DNA from: Kaustia mangrovi
Lineage (GTDB): Bacteria; Pseudomonadota; Alphaproteobacteria; Rhizobiales; Im1
Direction of reading: 5' to 3'
Assembly: GCF_015482775.1 (NCBI RefSeq)
Contig: NZ_CP058214.1
Coordinates: 3,214,501 to 3,278,500 of the forward strand
Length of the DNA stretch: 64,000 nucleotides
The notes beneath the pieces were generated by a model, which saw nothing but the letters and a program-made list of their open reading frames with translations, was not told the DNA's origin and ran no database searches. Below are positions 51,590 through 60,957 of the stretch, one piece after another; the stretch's first letter is position 1, and each line of letters begins with the position of its first letter. The translations under genes were made by a program, and so were the position numbers.

Positions 51590-54265
51590 ATGAGCGAGGG
51601 GAACGCTCCTCCCCGGCACGGGACCGGTGCCGAGGATCTGGTCGCGCAGACCGATACGGGTGCGCGTACGCCGTCGGGCTGGGTCGGTGTGCTGTTGCCG
51701 ACCATCGCCTTCGTCTGGTCGCTGTTCCAGCTCTATGTCGCCTCCGGTGTGCCGTTCTGGCTGCAGGACGCCCTGGCCCGGCCGCTGCGGGACGCCACCG
51801 GCCTCGATATCGGCTTCATCTTCAACAATGCCGAGACGCGCATCGTCCATCTGGCCTTCGCGCTGACGCTTGCCGCGCTCGCCTTTCCGCTGTTCAAATC
51901 GAGCCCGCGCAACCGCGTGCCCTGGTACGATTGGCTTCTCGCCATTCTGGGGGCGGCGGCCTGTCTCTATCTCCTCGTCTTCAAGGAGGAGATCGCCATG
52001 CGCGCCGGTCTGCCCACGACGGCGGACCTCGTCATGTCGAGCATCGGGCTCTGCGTCCTCGCCATTGCGGTCTATCGCGCGCTCGGCCTGCCTCTGGTGG
52101 TCGTCGCGGGCGTCTTCGTCGCCTATGTCTTCTTCGGCCACAGCTCCTTCCTGCCGACCGTCATCCAGTGGAAGGGCGCCTCCTTCGGCAAGGCCATGTG
52201 GCACTACTGGATGCAGCTTGAGGGCGTATTCGGCGTGGCGCTCGGCGTCTCCGCCTCGATGATCTTCCTGTTCGTGCTGTTCGGCTCGATCCTGGAGAAG
52301 GCGGGCGCGGGCAATTTCTTCATCAAGATCGCCTTCGCGCTTCTGGGCCACCTGCGCGGCGGGCCGGCCAAGGCGGCCGTCGTCTCCTCCGCCATGAGCG
52401 GCATCTATTCGGGCTCGTCCATCGCCAACACGGTGACGACCGGCACCTTCACCATCCCGCTGATGAAACGCACGGGCTTTCCGCCGGAAAAGGCCGGCGC
52501 GGTCGAGGTCGCCTCCTCCACCAATGGCCAGCTCACCCCGCCGGTCATGGGAGCGGCCGCCTTCCTGATCGCGGAATATACCGGCATCGGCTATATCCAG
52601 GTCATCAAGCACGCCCTGCTGCCCGCGCTCATCTCCTATATCGCGCTGTTCTACATCGTCCATCTGGAAGCGATGAAGATGGACCTGAAAGGCCTGCCCA
52701 AGCCGCCCTCGCGGCTCACCGTCATGCAGAAGCTCCTGGGCGTGCTCGGCGGCTTCATCGCGATGGCGGTGCTGTTCCTGGCGGTCTATTTCGGGCTCGG
52801 CTGGATCAAGACGGCGTTTCCCGGGCTGACATTCTTCGCGACGCTGGGGCTGTTCTTTGCGGCCTATATCATTCTGGTCGCCATCGCCGCGCGCTATCCC
52901 GACCTCACCATGGACGACCCCAACGCGCCCGTGGTCGAGCTGCCGCGGGCGGGCGCGACGGCGGTGACCGGCCTCTACTTCCTGCTGCCGCTGATCGTGC
53001 TCATCTGGTGCATCCTGATCGAGCGCTTCTCGCCCGGCCTGTCGGCCTACTGGGCCTGCCTGGCGATGATCGTCGTGGCGCTCACCCAGCACCCGCTCAA
53101 GGCGCTGTTCCGCGGGGAGGGGGAATATGGGGCGCGCTTCCGGCGCGGCGGGCGCGAGGTGGTCGACGGCATGATCTCCGGCGCGCGCAACATGATCTCC
53201 ATCGGCGTGGCGACGGCGGCTGCCGGCATCATCGTCGGCACGGTCTCGCTCACCGGCATGCATCAGGTGGTCGCGGAGTTCGTGGAGTTCCTGTCCGGCG
53301 GCAATCTCATGCTCATGCTGATCCTGGTCGCGCTCATGAGCCTGATTCTCGGCATGGGGCTGCCGACCACGGCGAACTACATCGTGGTCTCCTCGCTCAT
53401 GGCGCCGGTCATCGTGACGGTGGGTGCGCAGTCGGGCCTGATCGTGCCGCTGATCGCGGTCCACATGTTCGTGTTCTATTTCGGCATCCTGGCCGACGAC
53501 ACGCCGCCTGTCGGGCTCGCAGCCTTCGCGGCGTCCGCCATTTCGCGCGGCGATCCGATCAAGACCGGCGTGCAGGGCTTCATGTACGATATCCGCACGG
53601 CCATCCTGCCGTTCCTGTTCATCTTCAATACCGAGCTGCTGCTGATCGATGTCACGCCCGTCGAGGCCGTGTTCGTCTTCATCGTGGCGTTGATCGCCAT
53701 GCTGCTCTTCGCCGCGGCGACGCAGGGCTATTTCCTCACCCGCAACAGGCTGTGGGAGTCCGCTGCCCTCCTGCTCGTGGCGTTCACCCTGTTCCGGCCG
53801 GGCTACTGGCTCGATCAGGTCCAGCCGCCATTCGAGGATGTGCCGCCGGCGCAGATCTTCGAGCTCGTCCAGCAGAAACCGGCCGGCGACGAGCTGCGGG
53901 TCGTCGTCGAAGGGCCCGATTTCGACACGGGCGAGAGCAAGACGGTGGCCCTTGTGGTGCCGCTCGGAGAGGAGGCTGACGGTCAGGCGCGGCTGGAGGA
54001 GGCGGGCCTGCCCGTTCAGCTCCAGGACGGCCGGGCCGTGGTGGAAGAGCCGTTCCCCGGCACGCCCTTCTTCGAAAAGATCGGCACGACTTTCGACTTC
54101 TATGGCGACCAGCCCGTCACCGTGGCGGAGATCCGCGAGCCAGCCGAGCGCATGCCGAAGGAGGTGTTCTACATTCCCGGCCTCGTGCTCCTGGCGCTCG
54201 TCGTCTGGCTGCAGAGGCGGCGCATGCCGCGCAAGCCCGAGGAACGCTCGCCCCAGGTGGCGTGA
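51590..54265 (+). CDS. TRAP transporter fused permease with C-terminal DUF3394 (891 aa)
   Basis: DctQ- and DctM-type subunits fused in one protein. The first part (about 30-200) has four or five helices and the DctM-like part spans about 200-730 (GGPAKAAVVSSAMSGIYSGS, VEVASSTNGQLTPPVMGAAA, LGMGLPTTANYIVVSSLMAP, FVFYFGILADDTPPVGLAAF). After two more helices a soluble region of about 110 residues (FELVQQKPAGDELRVVVEGP... ) and a last helix (FYIPGLVLLALVVWLQ) form the DUF3394 extension. GGGGAGTTGAGAAAG precedes the ATG. Longer than the common form of about 650 aa because of that extension. Confidence 0.9.
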   Translation: MSEGNAPPRHGTGAEDLVAQTDTGARTPSGWVGVLLPTIAFVWSLFQLYVASGVPFWLQDALARPLRDATGLDIGFIFNNAETRIVHLAFALTLAALAFPLFKSSPRNRVPWYDWLLAILGAAACLYLLVFKEEIAMRAGLPTTADLVMSSIGLCVLAIAVYRALGLPLVVVAGVFVAYVFFGHSSFLPTVIQWKGASFGKAMWHYWMQLEGVFGVALGVSASMIFLFVLFGSILEKAGAGNFFIKIAFALLGHLRGGPAKAAVVSSAMSGIYSGSSIANTVTTGTFTIPLMKRTGFPPEKAGAVEVASSTNGQLTPPVMGAAAFLIAEYTGIGYIQVIKHALLPALISYIALFYIVHLEAMKMDLKGLPKPPSRLTVMQKLLGVLGGFIAMAVLFLAVYFGLGWIKTAFPGLTFFATLGLFFAAYIILVAIAARYPDLTMDDPNAPVVELPRAGATAVTGLYFLLPLIVLIWCILIERFSPGLSAYWACLAMIVVALTQHPLKALFRGEGEYGARFRRGGREVVDGMISGARNMISIGVATAAAGIIVGTVSLTGMHQVVAEFVEFLSGGNLMLMLILVALMSLILGMGLPTTANYIVVSSLMAPVIVTVGAQSGLIVPLIAVHMFVFYFGILADDTPPVGLAAFAASAISRGDPIKTGVQGFMYDIRTAILPFLFIFNTELLLIDVTPVEAVFVFIVALIAMLLFAAATQGYFLTRNRLWESAALLLVAFTLFRPGYWLDQVQPPFEDVPPAQIFELVQQKPAGDELRVVVEGPDFDTGESKTVALVVPLGEEADGQARLEEAGLPVQLQDGRAVVEEPFPGTPFFEKIGTTFDFYGDQPVTVAEIREPAERMPKEVFYIPGLVLLALVVWLQRRRMPRKPEERSPQVA

Positions 54266-54289
54266 CCGGGAGCCTGTGGCGGGGCCCGG

Positions 54290-55654
54290 TCAGGACCGGA
54301 CCGGCTCGACCTCCGTGATCGCCGCATCGACGGAGCGGGCGAGCTTGTCGGTGAGCTCGCCGACCTGGTCGTCGGTGATGATGAAGGGCGGGGCGATGAG
54401 CACGTGGTCGCCGTTCACCCCGTCGGCCGTGCCCTGGCTGGGATAGCAGATGAGCCCGTTCTCCATGGCGTGGGTCTTGATGCGGCCGGCAAGGCCTGCG
54501 GTTGCGGGGAACGGCGTCTTGTGCTCGCGAGCCGCCACCAGCTCCACGCCGCGGAACAGGCCGCGCCCGCGAATGTCGCCGATATGGGGGTGATCGGCGA
54601 AGCGGGCCTCGAGCGCTTGCTGCAGTTTCTCGCCCATGTCCGCCACCCGGGCGACGAGGCCGTCCTCCTCGAAGACCTGCTGGACGGCGAGCGCGCCCGC
54701 GCAGGCCGTGGCGTGGCCGATATAGGTGTGGCCGGAGAGGAAGCTGCCGGAGCCGTGCTCGATCTCGTCTGCGAGCTCCTCGCGCACGAGCACCGCGCCG
54801 ATGGGCTGGTAGCCCGCCCCGAGCCCCTTGGCGAGGCTGATCATGTCCGGCACCACGCCATCCTGCTCGCAGGCGAACAGCGTGCCGGTGCGGCCCATGC
54901 CGGACATCACCTCATCCAGGATCATGAGCATGCCGTGCTCGTCGCAGATCCGGCGGATTTCCTTGAAGTAACCGGGAACGGGCGGCACGGCGCCGAGCGT
55001 GGCGCCGACCACGGTCTCCGCGATGAAGGCGATGGCGCGCTCGTCGCCGAGCGCGCCCACTTCCGTCTGCAGCGAAGCCGCGGCGCGCTCCCCATAGGCC
55101 TTCGCCGTCTCGTCCTCGCCCTGATGGCGGTAGGCGAAGCACGGCTCCACATGGCGAACCTTGGGCAGGAGAATGGGCTCGAATGCCGCGCGCCGCCCGA
55201 CGCTGCCGCTGACCGATAGCGCGCCGAGCGTGTTGCCGTGATAGGAGAAGCGCCGGGAGAGGAAATGGTCTCGCGTATCCTGTCCGCGCTCGCGCTGGAT
55301 CTGGCGGGCGAGCTTCAGCGCCGTCTCGTTGGCTTCCGATCCGCCGGAGAGGAAATAGACCCGCCAGTCGCCGCCCGGCGCCTTGCGGCTCAGCGTCTCC
55401 GCAAGGGTCTCCGCCGGGCTGTTGGTGAAGAAGGCGGTGTGGGCGAAGGCCATCCGGTCGAGCTGGGCCTTGACGGCCTCCAGGATCTTCGGATGTCCGT
55501 GACCGAGGCAGGAGACCGCGGCGCCGCCCGAGGCGTCGAGATACTGTTTTCCCGTCGTGTCGAGGATATAGGCCCCCTGGCCCTCCTGCGCCTCGGGATA
55601 GCTCTTGCGCAGATCGCGGTGGAACATGCGCGTCCGGTTCGGCTGGCGCGTCAT
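54290..55654 (-). CDS. class III (omega) aminotransferase (454 aa)
   Basis: PLP enzyme of the acetylornithine/beta-alanine-pyruvate group. N-terminal ILDTTGKQYLDASGGAAVSC, the PLP-ring region LSGGSEANETALKLARQIQR, ARGININE/tyrosine-bearing SRRFSYHGNTLGALSVSG, LILDEVMSGMGRTGTLFACE (PLP aspartate) and the Schiff-base lysine in DMISLAKGLGAGYQPIGAVL. Likely acts on an amine or amino acid linked to the TAXI system beside it; the substrate is not decided. Convergent with the permease, divergent from the glycerate kinase. Confidence 0.88.
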   Translation of the reverse strand: MTRQPNRTRMFHRDLRKSYPEAQEGQGAYILDTTGKQYLDASGGAAVSCLGHGHPKILEAVKAQLDRMAFAHTAFFTNSPAETLAETLSRKAPGGDWRVYFLSGGSEANETALKLARQIQRERGQDTRDHFLSRRFSYHGNTLGALSVSGSVGRRAAFEPILLPKVRHVEPCFAYRHQGEDETAKAYGERAAASLQTEVGALGDERAIAFIAETVVGATLGAVPPVPGYFKEIRRICDEHGMLMILDEVMSGMGRTGTLFACEQDGVVPDMISLAKGLGAGYQPIGAVLVREELADEIEHGSGSFLSGHTYIGHATACAGALAVQQVFEEDGLVARVADMGEKLQQALEARFADHPHIGDIRGRGLFRGVELVAAREHKTPFPATAGLAGRIKTHAMENGLICYPSQGTADGVNGDHVLIAPPFIITDDQVGELTDKLARSVDAAITEVEPVRS

Positions 55655-55739
55655 TCGATCAAGGTCCTTTCATCGCGGCGCCGGGGCGATTATGACAGGA
55701 AGCCTCCAGCGTGATCCCTTGCGAAGATCGTGGGTTTAG

Positions 55740-57038
55740 ATGCCGAAGTCCAGCATGTCTATTGTCCAGACGAGAGAAGACGACCCCCAGGCGCTGCTGC
55801 GCCGCCTGTTCCGCGCCGCAGTCGAGGCGGCCGATCCCATGGTCTGCGTGCCGCCGCACCTGCCCGAACGCCCGCGCGGCCGCACCGTCGTCGTCGGCGC
55901 GGGCAAGGCGTCCGCGGCCATGGCGCGGGCCGTGGAGGCACATTGGGACGGCCCGCTCGAGGGGCTCGTCGTCACGCGCTACGGCCATGGCGCGGCGACG
56001 GACCGGATCGAGGTCGTGGAAGCCTCCCATCCGGTGCCGGACCGGGCGGGGCTCGATGCCACGAGGCGCATTCTGGAGCTTGCCGACGGGCTCGGCGAGG
56101 ACGATCTCCTGCTCTGCCTGATCTCCGGCGGCGGTTCGGCGCTGATGAGCGCGCCGGCGGACCGCATGACGCTGGAGGACAAGCGCGAGGTCAACCGCCA
56201 GCTCCTCGCCTGCGGGGCCACGATCTCGGAGATCAATTGCGTCAGGAAGCATCTCTCCGCGGTGAAGGGCGGCCGGCTCGCCATGCGCGCCTGGCCGGCC
56301 CGCGTGGTCGCGCTGATGATCTCCGATGTCCCCGGCGACGATCCCGCGACCATCGCCTCCGGCCCCACCGTGGCCGATCCGACGACGGCCGGCGAGGCCC
56401 GTGCCGTCCTTGAGAAATACGGCCTCGCCGTGCCCGAGCCGGTGGCGCGCTGGCTCGCCGATCCGCGTGCGGAGACGCCGAAGCCCGGCGACGAACGGCT
56501 GTCGCGCACGCAGAATGTCGTGGTCGCCGCGCCATCCCTGTCGCTTGCCGCCGCCCGCGAGATCGCGGAGGCGGAGGGCTATCGCATCCTCGATCTCGGC
56601 GATTGCGTGGAGGGCGAGGCGCGCGAGGTGGGCCGCGAGCACGCCGCGCTCGCGCGCGCCGTCGCTGCGGGCGAGGGGGAGGTGAGCCCGCCGGCCATCG
56701 TCCTGTCGGGCGGGGAGACCACGGTCACCGTGCGCGGCGAAGGGCGCGGCGGGCGCAATGCGGAATACGCTCTGGGCCTCGCGCTCGCCCTTGACGGCGC
56801 CCCCGGCATCTACGCCATTGCCTGCGATACGGACGGGATCGACGGGTCGGAGGACAATGCCGGCGCCGTGATCGGCCCAAAGACGCTCGCGCGGGCCCAC
56901 GCACTCGATCTCGATCCCGCCGCATCGCTCGAGGCGAACGATGCCTATGGCGTCTTCGCGGCCCTCGGCGATCTCGTCGTCACCGGCCCGACCCGCACCA
57001 ATGTGAACGATTTCCGCGCGATCCTCGTGAAGGGGTAG
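55740..57038 (+). CDS. glycerate 2-kinase (MOFRL/DUF4147 family, 432 aa)
   Basis: Phosphorylates D-glycerate to 2-phosphoglycerate. The N-terminal DUF4147 part has RTVVVGAGKASAAMARAVEA, LLLCLISGGGSALMSAPADR and INCVRKHLSAVKGGRLAMRA. The C-terminal MOFRL domain has VLSGGETTVTVRGEGRGGRN and ACDTDGIDGSEDNAGAVIG. Start ATG 55740 or 55755; neither has a clear ribosome site. Feeds glycerate into glycolysis, as after serine or glyoxylate breakdown. Confidence 0.9.
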   Translation: MPKSSMSIVQTREDDPQALLRRLFRAAVEAADPMVCVPPHLPERPRGRTVVVGAGKASAAMARAVEAHWDGPLEGLVVTRYGHGAATDRIEVVEASHPVPDRAGLDATRRILELADGLGEDDLLLCLISGGGSALMSAPADRMTLEDKREVNRQLLACGATISEINCVRKHLSAVKGGRLAMRAWPARVVALMISDVPGDDPATIASGPTVADPTTAGEARAVLEKYGLAVPEPVARWLADPRAETPKPGDERLSRTQNVVVAAPSLSLAAAREIAEAEGYRILDLGDCVEGEAREVGREHAALARAVAAGEGEVSPPAIVLSGGETTVTVRGEGRGGRNAEYALGLALALDGAPGIYAIACDTDGIDGSEDNAGAVIGPKTLARAHALDLDPAASLEANDAYGVFAALGDLVVTGPTRTNVNDFRAILVKG

Positions 57039-57124
57039 GGGCGTTTTTCGATCGAGGGGGCGTGGGCCGGTGCCGGCTCGAAAGCCCGGTTCGAGCAGGC
57101 CGCGATGGGCTCTCGCAAAGGGCG

Positions 57125-57886
57125 TCAGAACGTGTCCTTGCGCCGGCGCACCTCGGCAAACACTTCGGCATCGGTCGCGTTTGGGAGCCCGAGGCGCTCG
57201 CGGATCTCCGGGCTCTTCACGCGCAGGAACGGGCTCGTCTCGAGCTCGAGGCCGATCGTGGTCGGCAGGGTCGGCTCGCCGCGCGAGCGGCGCTGCGAGA
57301 TGTCCTCCGCCCGCCGCTGGAGCGCCTCGTTGCCCGGCTCGACGGTCAGGGCGAAGCGCGCATTGGCCTCGGTATATTCATGGCCGCAATAGACAGCGGT
57401 GTCCGGCGGCAGTGCCGCGAGCTTCGAGAGCGAGGACCACATCTGGTCCATCGTGCCCTCGAACACCCGCCCGCAGCCGAGCGCGAACAGCGTGTCGCCG
57501 GCGAAGGCGAGCTTCTGGTCGGGGATCACATAGGCGATGTGGTCGAGCGTGTGTCCGGGTGTCTCGAGCACCCGCACCTCATGACCGCCGAAATCGAAGC
57601 TGTCGCCGTCGCGCAGCGGTGTGTCGAGCTCCGGAATATCGCTGTCGGGCCCGTAGACGGTGCAGCCATACTCCGCCTTGAGCGGCGCGATGGCCTCGGT
57701 ATGGTCGCCATGGTGGTGGGTGCAGAAGATGTCGGTCAGCCGCCAGCCGGTTTCCGCCAGCGCGGCCTCGATGGGCTTGAGCTCGGGCGCGTCGACCGCC
57801 GCGGTCCGCCCGCTTTCGGGATCGTGGACCAGGACACCGTAATTGTCCTGCCGGCAGGGAAACTGATGGATTTCCAGCTTGGCCAT
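57125..57886 (-). CDS. gloB: hydroxyacylglutathione hydrolase (glyoxalase II)
   Basis: Hydrolyses S-lactoylglutathione to lactate and glutathione. The metallo-beta-lactamase motif is FCTHHHGDHTEAIAPLKAEY, followed by VLETPGHTLDHIAYVI, FAGDTLFALGCGRVFEGTM and VYCGHEYTEANARFAL, all diagnostic of GloB. The C-terminal part (ISQRRSRGEPTLPTTIGLEL) completes the glutathione site. The ATG at 57886 follows AAGGAGGGG. 253 aa, normal. Confidence 0.95.
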   Translation of the reverse strand: MAKLEIHQFPCRQDNYGVLVHDPESGRTAAVDAPELKPIEAALAETGWRLTDIFCTHHHGDHTEAIAPLKAEYGCTVYGPDSDIPELDTPLRDGDSFDFGGHEVRVLETPGHTLDHIAYVIPDQKLAFAGDTLFALGCGRVFEGTMDQMWSSLSKLAALPPDTAVYCGHEYTEANARFALTVEPGNEALQRRAEDISQRRSRGEPTLPTTIGLELETSPFLRVKSPEIRERLGLPNATDAEVFAEVRRRKDTF

Positions 57887-58086
57887 TGGCGCTGCCCCTC
57901 CTTGGTGGCTGTGGCGGGAATTGATCGTCTTCCCGTTCATGGCACGGCGGGCATGTTCGGGTCCAGTCGCGCCGTCGCATGGCGATTGCAGAACGGGTGT
58001 CGGCTTGCGATATCGGGAGCGGATTTTCTGATAGGTTGAGACTGTCGCCCGGCCGATAGTCCGGGGGCAGGAGGCCGTGCGGTATC

Positions 58087-58824
58087 ATGGATGTGGTCGA
58101 TCTGAAGGAATTCTATGCCGGCCGGCTCGGGGCGACGGCCCGGCGGCTGATCGCCCATCGCATCCGCGCGCGCGTGCGCGGGCTCGACGGCGCGGTCATC
58201 CTGGGGCTCGGCTATGCCGCGCCCTATCTGGACGCGTGGCGCGAGGATGCGGAGCGCATATTGTGCTTCATGCCGGCGCGGCAGGGCGTCGTGCACTGGC
58301 CGCCGGGCGTGGCGGGGAAGACGGCGCTCGTCGACGAGGCGGAATTGCCCTTGCCCGACGGCACGGTCGATTTCGCCCTGGTGATCCACGGCCTGGAGCT
58401 CACCGACTATCTGCACGAGACCCTGCGCGAGCTGTGGCGGGTCCTGAGCCCGTCGGGCCGGGTGCTCTTCGTCGTGCCGAACCGGCGGGGCATGTGGGCG
58501 CGTTTCGACACCACGCCCTTCGGCCATGGCCGCCCCTTCTCGCGCCAGCAGCTCACCGAGATCCTGCGCGATGCCATGTTCACCCCGAGTGGCTGGGCGC
58601 ACACGCTGTTCGTGCCGCCGGTGAAGCGCGGCTTCTTCATCCGGTCCGCGACAGCGTTCGAGCGCGTGGGCCTATGGGCCTCGCCCGCCTTCTCCGGCGT
58701 GATCATGGTGGAGGCGGTCAAGCAGGTCTACGCCACGAGCCGACCGGTGCGCGCCCGCCGCCGCCTCGTGCCGAAGCTCAAGCCCGCCGTGCCGCCCGCC
58801 CCGGCCCGGGTCTCCCATGTCTAG
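58087..58824 (+). CDS. methyltransferase-domain protein (245 aa)
   Basis: SAM-dependent methyltransferase-like protein often found beside gloB in Rhizobiales. VILGLGYAAPYLDAWREDAE replaces the usual G-x-G-x-G motif with a reduced loop, then LPLPDGTVDFALVIHGLELT, ELWRVLSPSGRVLFVVPNRR and ARFDTTPFGHGRPFSRQQLT. The basic, proline-rich tail (RARRRLVPKLKPAVPPAPAR) could bind nucleic acid. ATG at 58087; divergent from gloB. Confidence 0.8.
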   Translation: MDVVDLKEFYAGRLGATARRLIAHRIRARVRGLDGAVILGLGYAAPYLDAWREDAERILCFMPARQGVVHWPPGVAGKTALVDEAELPLPDGTVDFALVIHGLELTDYLHETLRELWRVLSPSGRVLFVVPNRRGMWARFDTTPFGHGRPFSRQQLTEILRDAMFTPSGWAHTLFVPPVKRGFFIRSATAFERVGLWASPAFSGVIMVEAVKQVYATSRPVRARRRLVPKLKPAVPPAPARVSHV

Positions 58825-59002
58825 GACGTGAGGGTCCCGCCGCCGGGCGCCTGAAAGACACGCCCTTCGACCTTTCAATCTTGAAGCTTTTCTTTTGATT
58901 TTGGCCGCGCCGCCCCCTAAGAGTCCCCTTCGGGCACAGGCCGAAATGACGTGAAGGATCCACGCGCCCCTCAAGAGGGCGCAGACGGGGAGGCTGCAGA
59001 TC

Positions 59003-59830
59003 GTGAAACGCCGCGGGGCCGGTCAGGCAAGGAGCCTTGATGATGTGCGCGTCCGGATCGACGAGATCGACGCCGCGCTCATGGAACTGATGGCCGAGCG
59101 TTTCCGCATGGTGGACGAGGTGCGCACCATCAAGAGCGCGCAGGCCGCACAGGCCGGCTCGCCCATGCGCCCGGTCCGCGAGGTCAGCCTGATGCGCCGG
59201 CTGATGGCGCTGCGCCGCCCCGAGCTGCCGGTGCCGGTCGTGGTCCGCATCTGGCGGGAACTGATCGGCGGGGCGACGCAGATCCAGGCGGAGATGCGCG
59301 TCCACATGCCGGCGACCGCGCTGGCCGGCGCGGCATTCCGCGATCTCGCGCGCGATACCTTCGGCACCATGGCGCCGTTCATGGAGCACGAGGACTGGTC
59401 CGGCCTTGTCGCCGCCATTTCGGACCATGCCGACGATGTGGCCGTGGTGCCGGCATCGGGGCGAGGCTGGGTGGAGGCTTTGCTGGCCGCGGCGGCGGAC
59501 GATGTGGGTGTCATCGCGCGCGTCCCGATGGTGGCCGAACCCTCTGCCGCGGACGGTTTCGTCCTCGGACGGGCGAGCGACGAGGCCGGTGACGGCTGCC
59601 GGACGCTCATCGCGCTTGCCGGCGGGGCGGCTCCCGATCCGGCGGGCCTGTTGCCCGGGGGCGCGGAGCTCGCGCCGGTTGCGGACGGTGCCGGCAAGGG
59701 AGGCCGGCTTTGGCTCGTTTCGCTCGACAGTGCGCTCGAGGAGCGGGCGCTGGATGCCCTCAAGGAGCGCGAAGGCGACGATGGGCTTGCAGTCCGCGTG
59801 CTCGGCAGGTATCCGAGCCCTGTCGAATAA
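59003..59830 (+). CDS. chorismate mutase (AroQ class) with C-terminal extension (275 aa)
   Basis: Converts chorismate to prephenate. The AroQ helix bundle occupies about residues 10-95: DDVRVRIDEIDAALMELMAE, RFRMVDEVRTIKSAQ, the REVSLMRRLMALRR segment with the substrate arginine and glutamate, and VVVRIWRELIGGATQIQAEM. Residues 100-275 are a poorly conserved alpha/beta region (FRDLARDTFGTMAPFMEHED) that may be a degenerate prephenate-binding domain. GTG start at 59003 with GGGGAGG upstream. First of a run with hisC and tyrC. Confidence 0.85.
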   Translation: MKRRGAGQARSLDDVRVRIDEIDAALMELMAERFRMVDEVRTIKSAQAAQAGSPMRPVREVSLMRRLMALRRPELPVPVVVRIWRELIGGATQIQAEMRVHMPATALAGAAFRDLARDTFGTMAPFMEHEDWSGLVAAISDHADDVAVVPASGRGWVEALLAAAADDVGVIARVPMVAEPSAADGFVLGRASDEAGDGCRTLIALAGGAAPDPAGLLPGGAELAPVADGAGKGGRLWLVSLDSALEERALDALKEREGDDGLAVRVLGRYPSPVE

Positions 59831-59842
59831 TCGGGTGATACG

Positions 59843-60952
59843 ATGAGCGAGCAGTCGAGCGGGCCGCGCCCGCAACAGGGTATTCTGGATATCGCGCCTT
59901 ACATTCCCGGCAAGAGTGCTGCGACGGGCGGTGCGAAGACCTTCAAGCTGTCCTCCAACGAGACGCCGCTGGGGCCGAGCGCCCGCGCGGTGGAGGCCTA
60001 CAAGGCGCTCGCCGACCGGCTCGAGCTCTATCCCGACGGCGGCGCGAGCGCGCTGCGCGAGGCGATTGCCGCCCATTACGGGCTGAACCCGGCCCATATC
60101 GTGTGCGGCGCGGGCTCCGACGAGCTGCTCTCCATGATCGCCTCGGCCTATCTGGGCCCCGGCGACGAGGCCGTCTATACCCGCCACGGCTTCCTGGTCT
60201 ACGACATCGCGATCCGTGCCAACGGGGCGACCCCGGTCGTTGCCACCGAGCACGAGCTGACCGCCGATGTGGACGCCATTCTCGACTGCGTCACGGCGCG
60301 CACGCGGGTCGTCTTCCTGGCCAATCCCAACAACCCGACCGGCACCTATCTGCCGTTCGAGGAGATCAAGCGCCTCCATGCGGGACTGCCGGAGGACTGC
60401 CTTCTGGTGATCGATGCGGCCTATGCGGAATATGTCCGCCGCAACGATTACGGTGCGGGCATCGAGCTCGTGTCGAGTGCGCCGAACGTGGTCATGACGC
60501 GGACATTCTCGAAGATCTACGGGCTGGCCGCGCTGCGCATCGGCTGGGCCTATTGCCCGCCGGCCGTCGCGGACGTCCTGAACCGCATTCGCGGACCCTT
60601 CAACATGAACGCGCCGGCGATTGCCGCGGGCGTCGCCGCAATCGCGGACCGGGCCCATACCGAGCGTGCCGTCGCCCATAACGACGAATGGCTCGCCTGG
60701 CTCATCCGCGAGCTGGAGGCGCTGGGCCTTGCGGTCACGCCGAGCGTGGCGAATTTCGTCCTGATCCATTTTCCCGGCCGCGACGGGCTGACCGCCGAGG
60801 CCGCCGACCGCTTCCTGCTGGAGCGCGGCATCGTGCTGCGGCGGCTGGAGAACTACCACCTTCCCGAGGCGCTGCGCATGACGGTCGGCTCCGAGGAGGC
60901 GAACAGGGCCACGGTCGAGGCGCTCGGCGCCTTCATGGCCGGGGAGCACTGA
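59843..60952 (+). CDS. hisC: histidinol-phosphate aminotransferase
   Basis: PLP aminotransferase of histidine synthesis, also able to serve as aromatic aminotransferase. [20 protein letters not shown] opening, [50 protein letters not shown] and the Schiff-base lysine in [20 protein letters not shown]; the C-terminal arginine is in [19 protein letters not shown]. 369 aa, normal. 12 bp after chorismate mutase and 5 bp before tyrC, so one operon; its place suggests use in phenylalanine/tyrosine transamination. Confidence 0.93.
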   Translation: MSEQSSGPRPQQGILDIAPYIPGKSAATGGAKTFKLSSNETPLGPSARAVEAYKALADRLELYPDGGASALREAIAAHYGLNPAHIVCGAGSDELLSMIASAYLGPGDEAVYTRHGFLVYDIAIRANGATPVVATEHELTADVDAILDCVTARTRVVFLANPNNPTGTYLPFEEIKRLHAGLPEDCLLVIDAAYAEYVRRNDYGAGIELVSSAPNVVMTRTFSKIYGLAALRIGWAYCPPAVADVLNRIRGPFNMNAPAIAAGVAAIADRAHTERAVAHNDEWLAWLIRELEALGLAVTPSVANFVLIHFPGRDGLTAEAADRFLLERGIVLRRLENYHLPEALRMTVGSEEANRATVEALGAFMAGEH

Positions 60953-60957
60953 GCCCG

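Noticed and set aside
58850-58900. Leader peptide with Phe codons (ending KLFF and a stop) before chorismate mutase, suggesting attenuation
   Set aside because: Only three Phe codons, no in-frame start with a ribosome site nearby and no convincing terminator/antiterminator pair.
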